A stretch of 64,000 bases of DNA from Paenibacillus sp. FSL A5-0031 (lineage in GTDB: Bacteria; Bacillota; Bacilli; Paenibacillales; Paenibacillaceae), in assembly GCF_001956295.1 (NCBI RefSeq), contig NZ_MRTD01000014.1:62001-126000 (forward strand). The letters are read 5' to 3'. The notes beneath the pieces were generated by a model. It saw only the letters and a program-made list of their open reading frames with translations. It did not search any database and was not told the DNA's origin. Made by a program: the position numbers and the translations under genes. Positions within the stretch are counted from its first letter, which is position 1. The number at the start of each line of letters is the position of its first letter. Below are positions 17,243-25,403 of the stretch, piece by piece.

Positions 17243-17250
17243 ATTACAAT
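17222..17250 (+). promoter_or_regulatory. parM promoter overlapping the last parC repeat
   Basis: TTGACT (17222-17227), a 17-base spacer and TACAAT (17245-17250) make a near-consensus sigma-A promoter. The -35 box and most of the spacer lie inside the fourth 22-bp repeat, so ParR bound to the repeats would be expected to repress its own operon. Confidence 0.75.
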
Positions 17251-17287
17251 CTTGGTAGATCGATAGAATATATTGGGAGGTAAGACA

Positions 17288-18586
17288 ATGAAACTTCAAT
17301 TTAATGTAGGTAATGATATCGGCAATAGTGAACAAGCAATATTTATTGATGGTGAGTTGATAAGGCAGCCTAACGTATACGCTAGTGCTGTATCTATCCC
17401 ATGGACTGACGATGAGACGGATGTATCAAAGAATCTTAAAAACATCTATGATAACTTAGTAGTTTCGATCATATCTTCGGCAGTTTTAACGGGAACATAT
17501 CTCATTGGCCGTCATGCGTTAAAGACAGAAGGGGAAAATGTTTCGAGTCTTTACGTAAAAGGAAACAATGCAAAATCAGATCAAATGATTCCATACATAA
17601 ATACTCTCGGTACAATTGCAGCTCGCGCTGTTGAGAAAGCTAATGAATCAGGAACTTTACCTGAATCCATTACAGTAATATGTGACCAAGCTATTGCTCT
17701 GCCTGTTAAACAGCACACACCAAGAAATATCGAAACACTACAAAGTAAATTTATGAATGGTAGTCATAACGTTACCGTTCATCTAGGATTGACAAAAAAA
17801 GTAGATGTAAAGATTGATTTTGAATTTGTACAAGTCTTGCAAGAGGGCACACCACCTGTTTTTGCATTACAAATGGATCAGGAAAGTAATTGGAGAACAG
17901 AAAATTATAAAACTGAAACTAATTCAAAAGAAAAAGTAAAACCGAGTAATGGTGGGATTTTTGAAGAATTTGCTTTGGAATACAATTTGGGGGAAATTGA
18001 TGGAAGCTACCTGGACGGTAAAAACATACTCCATGTAGATCTCGGTGATGGGACTTCTGATTTTCCGTACACTAAGGGAGATGCTGTTGATAAGGATTTT
18101 TGTCACGGTGTTAACCATGGTGTTGGTCATGCAATTGTAGAAGCTGTAGATGACTTGCTTGTTTTGGCTCCGCATGCATTTAACTCTATTTCTCGTCAAC
18201 AATATAGTGAAATTTTGATTAGTGGGTTTTCGAATAAAAAACACAAATTTCTACCAGAAGCAAAACAGGCGTTTAAACCACATTTGGACAACCAAATTAA
18301 TCAAATTATGCAGCATGTTAGTGATCAAGTATTAAAAATTGGAGCAAATGAAATTGATCTAATAGTTGTATACGGTGGTGGTAGTATTCTCATGAAGGAA
18401 AGCATATTGCCGAAACTTAAAACTCTAGCGGATAACAACCGTATACTACTCTTTTATGTTCCTGCACAGTATGCAGTAACCTTAAATGCAGAAGGATTAG
18501 ACTGGTTTGTCCGGAGTCCTCTTTATTCTAAATTAAAGGAAGATTTTAAAGAAACGACAAAAAGGATTGCAGCTTCACGTGAATAA
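17288..18586 (+). CDS. parM: ParM/Alp-type plasmid segregation actin
   Basis: 432 residues of the ParM/StbA actin-like family. Nucleotide-binding motifs: GNDIGNSE near residue 8 (phosphate 1), HVDLGDGTSDFPY near 250 (phosphate 2), and VVYGGGSILMKE near 360 (adenosine). The protein forms filaments that push plasmid copies apart. Start is the ATG eight bases after GGGAGG; an in-frame TTG at 17273 overlaps that site. It is followed 38 bases later by the ParR-like gene and preceded by the repeat array. Sequence is closest in style to the Bacillus Alp group rather than R1 ParM, judging from motif detail only. Confidence 0.9.
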   Translation: MKLQFNVGNDIGNSEQAIFIDGELIRQPNVYASAVSIPWTDDETDVSKNLKNIYDNLVVSIISSAVLTGTYLIGRHALKTEGENVSSLYVKGNNAKSDQMIPYINTLGTIAARAVEKANESGTLPESITVICDQAIALPVKQHTPRNIETLQSKFMNGSHNVTVHLGLTKKVDVKIDFEFVQVLQEGTPPVFALQMDQESNWRTENYKTETNSKEKVKPSNGGIFEEFALEYNLGEIDGSYLDGKNILHVDLGDGTSDFPYTKGDAVDKDFCHGVNHGVGHAIVEAVDDLLVLAPHAFNSISRQQYSEILISGFSNKKHKFLPEAKQAFKPHLDNQINQIMQHVSDQVLKIGANEIDLIVVYGGGSILMKESILPKLKTLADNNRILLFYVPAQYAVTLNAEGLDWFVRSPLYSKLKEDFKETTKRIAASRE

Positions 18587-18624
18587 CATAGCATCAAAAG
18601 TATAATTAATGGAGGTGAAAATGC

Positions 18625-19149
18625 TTGAAGCCGACTGATGCGGTACCTGGAAAACCATACGTATTAAAAATGAAGAGAGACGAAGATCCTCTTATATTTC
18701 AATGGCTGAATATGCAAGGGATTTATAGTGACTCAATTAGGTATTTAATTGAAAAAGAGATTGCTGAAAATGGATTACGCAATCTTCAACACTACGTCCC
18801 GAGTAAACGTAATATTCAAATGATGAAAGAACAACTACATCATGGTCATGGTGCCGTTCAACCTTTGTCGAATCATTTAGACCCACAAACCTCCCTCATG
18901 CATAATGAAAACTTACATGTTATGCCAGAGCCTTTAGTGGTGGACAAGCATAATGATTCGTATAGCAAATTATCTCAAACTAATGAAAACCTCAATAATG
19001 ATAAAAATTCAGGAGAAGAGCAAATTAAACCCGTTGATATTCCAATAATTCTTCAAGCCGTAACTAGTCCGAATTCTGTATCTGAACCCAAAATACCACG
19101 GAAAGCCGGTAAGAATTTTGGTGAGGATGTTTTGAATTCATATAAATAG
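18625..19149 (+). CDS. parR: ParR-like segregation adaptor
   Basis: 174 residues, TTG start with GGAGGTG seven bases ahead. The first 55 residues (YVLKMKRDEDP, FQWLNMQGIYSDSIRYLIEK) look like a ribbon-helix-helix DNA-binding domain, with a beta strand then two helices. The remaining 110 residues are polar and disordered, with a conserved-looking basic C-terminal end (KIPRKAGKNFGEDVLNSYK) that would contact the ParM filament. Position after parM, and the repeats upstream, support the call; the sequence itself is too diverged for certainty. Confidence 0.75.
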   Translation: MKPTDAVPGKPYVLKMKRDEDPLIFQWLNMQGIYSDSIRYLIEKEIAENGLRNLQHYVPSKRNIQMMKEQLHHGHGAVQPLSNHLDPQTSLMHNENLHVMPEPLVVDKHNDSYSKLSQTNENLNNDKNSGEEQIKPVDIPIILQAVTSPNSVSEPKIPRKAGKNFGEDVLNSYK

Positions 19150-19162
19150 AAACCTGTTTTGT

Positions 19163-19197
19163 GAGCATCTGAATCCCTTTCAGATGCTCTTTTTTTG
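19163..19197 (+). terminator. Terminator after parMR
   Basis: GAGCATCTGAA and TTCAGATGCTC form an 11-bp stem followed by seven T. It ends the parM-parR transcript. Confidence 0.92.
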
Positions 19198-19218
19198 ATT
19201 CGTTATAACAGTTGAGAA

Positions 19219-19340
19219 ACATTAGACTCAGCTCATTTTCTTTCCCTCAATCACTCGAAAAAGAAAAATAAAGTATTAGATTCACCACAACAGTTATAGC
19301 GATCTATATAGAGGGTTCTGTCCTAAATAATCTGTCTAAT
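19219..19340. repeat. Left cluster of TTAGA-type motifs flanking the GIY-YIG-like gene
   Basis: CATTAGACTC (19219), AAATAAAGTATTAGATTC (about 19268) and GTCTAATGC (about 19332). The middle copy is the near-perfect reverse complement of the repeats at 20101-20143 on the other side of the nuclease gene. Confidence 0.5.
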
Positions 19341-19348
19341 GCAGTCAG

Positions 19349-20002
19349 TCAATGGCTCTTGGTATACACCTTTAAATCCCTTAGATCACGTTCTCTTAGC
19401 CTTTCAAAGAAATACTCTTTTGGTATATGCACCATACTTTGATTCGAGCAATAATCTACGGGGAATTTGGCAACCAATCGACCTTCAAAACACTCATTTA
19501 ATGTGTAATCCTCAAAAAAGTTATACTCATCGTCAGGGCACACAAAAATTCTTGTAGTATCTAAAGGCCTAAAACTACCTATGGCTAATGAACCGCTGTC
19601 CTCACCTCTTAGTTGATCTAATGATATTTGCTTACGCCAATGTTGTGGTATCCTCCCTTTTATACCATGACCACGACTACTGGTCCCAATATAAATTTGA
19701 CAATACTCATCTAAAACCATGACATAATGCCCGGCAATATCTTCTACATAATTAAGATCGTTAATTTCATAAAAATTATTCGAGGTTACGAACTTACTCA
19801 GTTCTTCATTAAATTTGTCCCAAGCCAGAGATTTGAAATATCTCATATTGAGATCAAAACGAGTCATAACCTTCTCTGACTTAAGCTTTAATTCTTCAGA
19901 CAAAGTGGCAGTATCTTTATCACTCATCTTCACATAATTATCGACTGTTAGTTTAAATCCACCTTCTCTATTGCGTAGTTTTATCCCAAAATGTGTGGTC
20001 AT
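19349..20002 (-). CDS. GIY-YIG-like nuclease, degenerate motif
   Basis: 217 residues. Residues about 92-125 read GHYVMVLDEYCQIYIGTS followed by IKGRIPQHWRK, which fits a GIY-YIG core with the GIY tripeptide altered to HYV while YIG and the following Arg are kept. The rest, including an N-terminal Lys/Glu-rich helix region, is not recognised. Good start: GGAGG nine bases before ATG. It is convergent with parMR, isolated, and bracketed by inverted copies of a TTAGA-type motif, suggesting an insertion or a nuclease that acts on its own flanks. A homing-type or restriction-like role is inference. Confidence 0.6.
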   Translation of the reverse strand: MTTHFGIKLRNREGGFKLTVDNYVKMSDKDTATLSEELKLKSEKVMTRFDLNMRYFKSLAWDKFNEELSKFVTSNNFYEINDLNYVEDIAGHYVMVLDEYCQIYIGTSSRGHGIKGRIPQHWRKQISLDQLRGEDSGSLAIGSFRPLDTTRIFVCPDDEYNFFEDYTLNECFEGRLVAKFPVDYCSNQSMVHIPKEYFFERLRERDLRDLKVYTKSH

Positions 20003-20100
20003 ATATTCCGGCCTCCAAGATATACCCCTTAAACAAGTACCTAAACAACATTATTTATTGTAAATGCTGGATAGTAAACACGACCGAGTACGGCCATTTC

Positions 20101-20143
20101 CGTCAGTCTAATACTTTATTTTTCAGTCTAACACTTTATTTTA
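20101..20143. repeat. Tandem repeat CAGTCTAAyACTTTATTTT, right flank of GIY-YIG-like gene
   Basis: Two adjacent copies, CAGTCTAATACTTTATTTT and CAGTCTAACACTTTATTTT, differing at one base. They are inverted relative to AAATAAAGTATTAGATTC at about 19268, so the nuclease gene lies between inverted repeats. Confidence 0.65.
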
Positions 20144-20211
20144 TTCTGACATCTGGATACCGTCGATTGTGTAAGAGGCCTCTTAAAAGGATGGACCAAC
20201 TTGGATCACAT

Positions 20212-20765
20212 TCGCTTTAACAGATCAATAAACGGTGTTAGCTTTTGATTCCCCAACGATTCTAATTGAGATGTTGGGCTGTCGGTTGGATCACGATCCC
20301 TTTTCGTCTCATGAATTGCGTTTTCTCCGGCGATCCGATATTGCGAAATGGCTAGGCAATAAAATGTGCAGCAATTGCCAGTACTTCAACTTCAAGGTTT
20401 TTCACGGTGTTTTCAAGCTCTGACTCGGAAAATCCCGGGGATTTAATAGCTTAGCGGATGATGTGGAACTTACCGGTCCGTTTTGTTGTTATTCCTGGAA
20501 ATGGCTCTAACGGCAAGTTGCAGAATCGTTGCATTAACAGCCGTTCCCAATCCTCAATTCATCATTCACTAGCTGTGAAATGGGTTTCGTAATTTCCTGC
20601 ACGCTATACTTCCCGTTATCTTAATCCCGTACTATTTAACAGCAGGTATACCAGCCCTGCTTCATCTTGTCACTATCAACTGCTTCTGTACATTCCTTCT
20701 CTCTAGAATCTCCTTTTGTTGAATTTTCCAACCGTTACTGCTTCGGTATGTTATCTCACTGAATG
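20212..20765 (-). pseudogene. Decayed gene with frameshifts and a stop
   Basis: On the minus strand protein-like reading continues across three frames: GKYSVQEITKPISQLVND, then IEDWERLLMQRFCNLPL and a stop after GKFHIIR, then SELENTVKNLEVEVLAIAAH, then a frame change to IAGENAIHETKRDRDP and an end at LTPFIDLLKRM plus TGA. At least two frameshifts and one in-frame TAA are needed to join them. Family not recognised. Its place beside the repeat-rich region suggests a former plasmid maintenance gene, but nothing in the sequence proves that. Confidence 0.55.
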
Positions 20766-20779
20766 CTAGTCCTTTGGGT

Positions 20780-21200
20780 TAATGATTTTTATTATGAAAT
20801 CTTAATATTATAACAATAACATTATAATACCATTATAATTATTTCGGTATGTTTGGGAATCTCCCTCTAAATGACCAACAAATCTCAATTTCTAAATGGA
20901 TAAACGGTGTTTAACCAGGCTTATTCGTATAATTGTTACTCGGATAAATACGGTTATATTCGGATGAATGCGAATTTGTGATATTCTATTTGGATTGGAT
21001 TATAATAATATGAAAATAACATTGCAACTCTATTATAATTCTTGATAAAAGATTAGATGAATAAAACGAAAATATTCAGTCGTATTCAGACTTGATGTTA
21101 TTCGGTTATATTCGATTATATCCGAATTGATTCGATTATGAATCGAATATACCTAGATAAAATTTAAACTGAATTAGTATGAATTAACTCTTTTTATTCA
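20780..21200. other. AT-rich repeat region, candidate replication origin
   Basis: No gene. It contains CATTATAAT-type repeats (about 20819-20845 and again near 21001 and 21035), the CGGATAAATACGG motif at 20941 shared with 17076, two copies of CGGTTATATTCG (20951 and about 21107), and a run of ATTCGATT/GAATCGAAT short inverted units at 21107-21155. Iteron-like repeats, high AT content and the DNA-binding protein gene just downstream are what an origin or second partition site would show. No DnaA-box search could be run. Confidence 0.4.
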
Positions 21201-21267
21201 TTAGATACTCTAGTAAAATAGGCTTATAGAGTGTTTACGGAACTTTTTAATAAGAGAGGTGCTACAT

Positions 21268-22254
21268 ATGGATGAGATTATAACTAAAGAAGAGTTTGAA
21301 GAATCAAGACGAGATGAAATGAGAGAAGTATTAATTGATGCTTTTGACGGAAATTCAATATTATTTGAAATTTATAAAAAAAGAGGTTGGTTGGATCGCC
21401 TTTTTACAGATCGAATTCTTTCAATGGATAGAGATACTTTGTATATTTCAAATCAAATAGCCGAGATTCTTGAGACGGAACCTCACGTCGTAAAAAACAA
21501 AAGGCGTGTATTACTTCAATACATCAATCCAGAGGAATACGGAGATGGTAATGCAAAAACCTACAAGCACAATTATATCTCTGTATTTAAAATGAAAATG
21601 ATACATGGTTTAACCGGTGAAGGTTCAGAATACACTTTACCGCAGCTGAAGGAACTGATATATGGAAATAGTTTATCGAAAAATACTAAGACACAAGATC
21701 AAGATAATGAAATATTGATTAAACTGATGAGAAAAATGGAAAAATTCGAGCAATTTCAAAGCACAGTTGAAAGTGGTGAGTTTTTTGAGGAAATAGAAAA
21801 ACGTATATCAATAGCCACCGAAAAACTTATGGAATCTAATGATGACATTAATGAATTGAACCTGAAGATATCTGATTTGTATGATAAAGTGACTTCTCCA
21901 AATATATCAATTCAAGAAAAAGAGTCCGTTGTAATCGAATTTTCGAAATTAGCAGAAAAGCATCCATCTCATGCAGTCACATTAAATATGTATATAAATG
22001 CAGCACAGGATCGTATAACAGCTTATAAGCAAGTGGAAAGAGAACTCCTAATTCGAAATATCAAGGATATTGTCCTAAGCCATTTTAATGATTTCGAAGC
22101 AGCTAAAGATGATTCTGAGAGGGAAATAATTCGAGGCAAACTTCAGAAATTAGCAAATGAAAATCAAGACCTAAGCTATGATATTCGTTTTTGGTTATCA
22201 ACTGCTGGCAAAGAGAAAAAAAAGAAGGGATTTTGGTCCTTTTTTAATCGATAG
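21268..22254 (+). CDS. MerR-like HTH protein with coiled coil
   Basis: 328 residues from ATG (MDEIITKEE), six bases after GAGAGGTG. Residues about 52-120 (LYISNQIAEILETEPHVVKN, then INPEEYGDGN and YTLPQLKELIYG) look like a MerR/RacA-type winged helix, with the first helix-turn-helix easy to see. The second half is coiled coil (EEIEKRISIATEKLMESNDD and onward) ending in a basic tail KEKKKKGFWSFFNR that could touch membrane or DNA. It follows the repeat region directly and ends in its own terminator. Likely a plasmid maintenance protein binding those repeats, for replication or partition; not a known Rep family as far as I can tell. Confidence 0.6.
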   Translation: MDEIITKEEFEESRRDEMREVLIDAFDGNSILFEIYKKRGWLDRLFTDRILSMDRDTLYISNQIAEILETEPHVVKNKRRVLLQYINPEEYGDGNAKTYKHNYISVFKMKMIHGLTGEGSEYTLPQLKELIYGNSLSKNTKTQDQDNEILIKLMRKMEKFEQFQSTVESGEFFEEIEKRISIATEKLMESNDDINELNLKISDLYDKVTSPNISIQEKESVVIEFSKLAEKHPSHAVTLNMYINAAQDRITAYKQVERELLIRNIKDIVLSHFNDFEAAKDDSEREIIRGKLQKLANENQDLSYDIRFWLSTAGKEKKKKGFWSFFNR

Positions 22255-22270
22255 TTCTAAGATTTAAGAA

Positions 22271-22312
22271 CCTCTGATAGACAGTGATTGTCATTGTCAT
22301 CAGAGGCTTAAT
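22271..22312 (+). terminator. Terminator after MerR-like gene
   Basis: CCTCTGAT and ATCAGAGG pair, with an inner stem GACAGTGA/TCATTGTC; CTTAATTT follows. The U-tract is short. Confidence 0.7.
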
Positions 22313-22340
22313 TTATCGTAGCAATTCTTAGATTAATTGT

Positions 22341-22372
22341 AATATACTAATATACATATATATTAATATACG
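22341..22372. promoter_or_regulatory. AT-palindrome element before coupling protein
   Basis: AATATACTAATATACATATA then TATTAATATACG; both TATACTAATATA and TATTAATATAC halves of the shared palindrome are present. It lies 16 bases before the TTG start of the coupling protein. Confidence 0.5.
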
Positions 22373-22388
22373 GATGAGGTGTTTAGTT

Positions 22389-24842
22389 TTGAAGTATGCT
22401 GGAATGATTTTAGGTGGGATATTATCAGCGATAGGGCACATGATAGCATTTCTTTTTAAGAATATCTTCATTGCAATCCGACGTTTCTCTATGGATCCTG
22501 CAAACAAGAATTCAATTTGGAACATTCAGGCATTTTCAGTTTTATGTGTATTAATCCTTCTCTTTTTATGGTTAGTTGGAAGATACCAGGATATAATTTT
22601 AGGGTCACGGGAACCTGTATTTTATAGGGCCATCCCTTTATTGATTCCGTGTTTTCTTGGACATTTGATTTATTCTTGCCCAGCTCTTTTTAAAAACTTC
22701 TATTCAAAACCAATCATTCAAACATTCTTAAATGCTTTTAGTATATTAGCTTTAGGACAAATTCTCATGAGATTTATTCCAGTTGTATACGGTGTTCCAT
22801 TAGCATTCGTACTTCTCTTAGGAACTGTCACACTCACGTTATACTATACTCTACATCTGAGTATCAAAAATACCGTTTGGAATAAACTAAATAAATTTGT
22901 TGAGGATGTAGAAAGCCAGGAAGCTGTTATTGGCACTGGTGTAGCAATTATGTTTAATAAATCAAACACTTCTAAATTGTCTGATTTAGATAAAGTAGAT
23001 TTAAATGAGATAGGATGTTTGTCTAATTTAAGATATTATTCTGAAGATTGTAAGCTTGAATTATTTCAAACGGTACCTACTAAAGAAAGACAGAGTGAAC
23101 TAATAGTTCTAAACCGTACTGACCGTGCGCAGCATGGTCAATTTATAGGAGGAACTGGAGCAGGTAAGACTTTATTAGCAACAAATTTGATAACTCAGGA
23201 TTTGCTGAATGACTATATCGGCTCAACTATCATTGAGCCGAAGGGATCATTGATTAAGCGTTTGTCCAATTTCATGGAAAGGACAGGTAGACCATTTCGT
23301 AGGCTTGATTGTGAATACGAATTTACTGATTGTTTAAACCCGTTATATGTTCCTGAGAATGAAGATATCGAACCAATGATTGAAGCAAATGTATCGGCAT
23401 TTCATGGGTACCTGGGTCCAGACGCTGTACAATATTTTAAATCTCGTGCCACTAATCTTTTGAGAGTTGGAATTAAGGCATTAAAGCTTGCCTATGGCAA
23501 TGAAGTTACATATAACGAATTAGACAGACTAGTTCAGCCGAGTAATGATGATTATCGAGCGGAAGTGCTTTCTGAACTAAGAGGGAAAGAAAGTTTAGTA
23601 CCGCTTCTCATGGAGTATACAAGAAACATGGCAGGCTCTCAAAAGACACAAGAGCATGCGATGCAAACTTACTCTAATTTGTATGATTATTTAAGTGAAT
23701 TAACGTCAAATAGGCACATTCAGAAAATCTTCTGTGGAGCGTCTACTTTCAATATAGATGATGCTTTGAAAAATGGCGAAGTAGTTCTGGTAAACGGAGC
23801 TTATGGTACCCTTCAGACACTTACCTATACTGTCGGTCGTTTATACTTAAATTTGCTCCGAGCTAGTACATTTAGGCGCAGCCTGAAGGATGTAAGACCA
23901 CATCAAATCACAGTAGATGAAATAGAAATGTTTGCAGACCAAGAATTTTCAACATTCATGGAAATGGCACGCGAATTTGAAGTATTCGTAAATGTTATTC
24001 ACCAAGGTAATGTCCAGTTATCTGATGTCAGTGAACGATTAGGAACAATGGTTAAGCAGAATGCAGTCCAAAAATTTATTCTGGCCGGCTTAGAAGTAGA
24101 AGACGCAAAATATTACGCGGATATGATTGGCGAGGAATATAAAATTGGTCAAAGTACTGGCACAGATGAAATGGAAGCATCTGGATTTAAAACCCAGTTG
24201 AAAGAAGAGAAAAGATATACTGTTTTACCAAAAGAAATCTTGAATCTAAAAGGATATAATCCGGAGACTGGTGAGTATGGAGAATGCTTGTTCCGAGGTG
24301 TACACAATAACGTTCGTCAAGAACCAGTAATTGGAATTGTATTACCTCTATCGAAAAAATTATTCGCTCCTTTAACAAGTGCAAATGAGGAAGTTATTTT
24401 CCTTGAGGAGGAGGAGGGGAACGAAGAAATTAATAATGTCAACGAAATTGATTCTGTCGAAATCAACAGTGTTATAAAGGAAAAATATGATATTCTAGCT
24501 CAGATTAAACAAAGTGCTAAAGAACGAAAGGAAAGTATAAATAACCATAACGATGCTGCAGACGAAAGAGAAACAAAATCAATCCAAATAGAAGAGAATA
24601 GAGGAATACAAATTCGACGTAGTTCAACCTGGGATAAGCCGGTCGAAACGTCTATATCTGTGGCTGAACCGGAAATGAAGATAAAAATAGAAAAAAATCC
24701 CGATACCATAGAGGCCGGGAAGAACACAAACATTATTTTCCAGCCGGCAACTGTTGATCAAACAGTGCAGCAGCTGGCAGAGAGAATGCGTAATGAAGCT
24801 AGAGGAGCGCGTGAAAGCAAAGAAAAAAAGGAGGAGGAATAA
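22389..24842 (+). CDS. virD4: VirD4/TraG-type coupling protein
   Basis: 817 residues. TTG start (MKYAGMILGG) seven bases after GAGGTG; the earlier ATG at 22374 overlaps that site. N-terminal membrane domain with about four segments (to residue 160), then a RecA-like motor: Walker A GGTGAGKT near 254, Walker B ITVDEIEMF near 507, and HQGNVQLSDVSERLGTM as the TraD-like C-terminal motif. A 180-residue acidic, disordered tail follows (EEEEGNEE, REAR-like end). It brings the relaxase-DNA complex to the channel. It is encoded alone, 7 kb from the conjugation operon and on the other strand, but shares the AT-palindrome element. Confidence 0.92.
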   Translation: MKYAGMILGGILSAIGHMIAFLFKNIFIAIRRFSMDPANKNSIWNIQAFSVLCVLILLFLWLVGRYQDIILGSREPVFYRAIPLLIPCFLGHLIYSCPALFKNFYSKPIIQTFLNAFSILALGQILMRFIPVVYGVPLAFVLLLGTVTLTLYYTLHLSIKNTVWNKLNKFVEDVESQEAVIGTGVAIMFNKSNTSKLSDLDKVDLNEIGCLSNLRYYSEDCKLELFQTVPTKERQSELIVLNRTDRAQHGQFIGGTGAGKTLLATNLITQDLLNDYIGSTIIEPKGSLIKRLSNFMERTGRPFRRLDCEYEFTDCLNPLYVPENEDIEPMIEANVSAFHGYLGPDAVQYFKSRATNLLRVGIKALKLAYGNEVTYNELDRLVQPSNDDYRAEVLSELRGKESLVPLLMEYTRNMAGSQKTQEHAMQTYSNLYDYLSELTSNRHIQKIFCGASTFNIDDALKNGEVVLVNGAYGTLQTLTYTVGRLYLNLLRASTFRRSLKDVRPHQITVDEIEMFADQEFSTFMEMAREFEVFVNVIHQGNVQLSDVSERLGTMVKQNAVQKFILAGLEVEDAKYYADMIGEEYKIGQSTGTDEMEASGFKTQLKEEKRYTVLPKEILNLKGYNPETGEYGECLFRGVHNNVRQEPVIGIVLPLSKKLFAPLTSANEEVIFLEEEEGNEEINNVNEIDSVEINSVIKEKYDILAQIKQSAKERKESINNHNDAADERETKSIQIEENRGIQIRRSSTWDKPVETSISVAEPEMKIKIEKNPDTIEAGKNTNIIFQPATVDQTVQQLAERMRNEARGARESKEKKEEE

Positions 24843-24855
24843 CCCTCTTCCTTAT

Positions 24856-25167
24856 TTAATCCCTTTCTTCTTTTAATTCATGAAACTCCGTATTAAATTT
24901 TTCATATGCAATGCGACCAAGAGCAGTTAAAGTATAAAGTTTCTGTCTGCCTGATGAAATGTAACGTGCTAATCCAAGTGCTTCAAGCCAACAAACTGCA
25001 AAATTAAGCTCGCCTCGTCGCACTTGGCTATTTAATGATAAGTCCTCTTTGTTCCAATCCTGTTTAGATAAAGACTGCATAACCATTTTCGCTCCATTTG
25101 GAAGCTTTTTTATCATTTCTCTCAGGTAAGGTTCTAATGTTGTGTCCATATTAAACTCGATAGCCAT
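24856..25167 (-). CDS. Small winged-helix regulator, 103 aa
   Basis: AQueous, soluble protein built around a winged helix: ELNFAVCWLEALGLARYI as recognition region and RQKLYTLTALGRIAYEKF as wing, the usual form of small PadR/ArsR-like DNA-binding proteins. Convergent with the coupling-protein gene (14 bases between stops). AAAGG lies 11 bases before the ATG, and a variant AT-palindrome element is 28 bases upstream. It is a candidate regulator of the shared element, but that is inference. Confidence 0.65.
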   Translation of the reverse strand: MAIEFNMDTTLEPYLREMIKKLPNGAKMVMQSLSKQDWNKEDLSLNSQVRRGELNFAVCWLEALGLARYISSGRQKLYTLTALGRIAYEKFNTEFHELKEERD

Positions 25168-25194
25168 TTTGAATCGCGCCTTTCATTATAAGTG

Positions 25195-25212
25195 GTATGT
25201 TAATTAGTATAG
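25195..25212. promoter_or_regulatory. AT-palindrome variant before winged-helix gene
   Basis: GTATGTTAATTAGTATAG, similar to the copy at 15561, 28 bases upstream of the winged-helix gene. The 235-base gap 25168-25403 holds no gene. Confidence 0.4.
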
Positions 25213-25403
25213 TATCACATAAATATATTTATTAACATATGGATGTTGTAGGAAGGAGGGTTGGTTAGTATTAGGACAATAATTTAAGAATCCACATGAT
25301 TAAATTAACCATTCAAAGGATGATTTAAACAAAATTGAAAAAGAAATAGAATCTATAATTTAAAAAACTTATAAAATTTGCTGAGAGAAAGGAACTATAT
25401 CAG

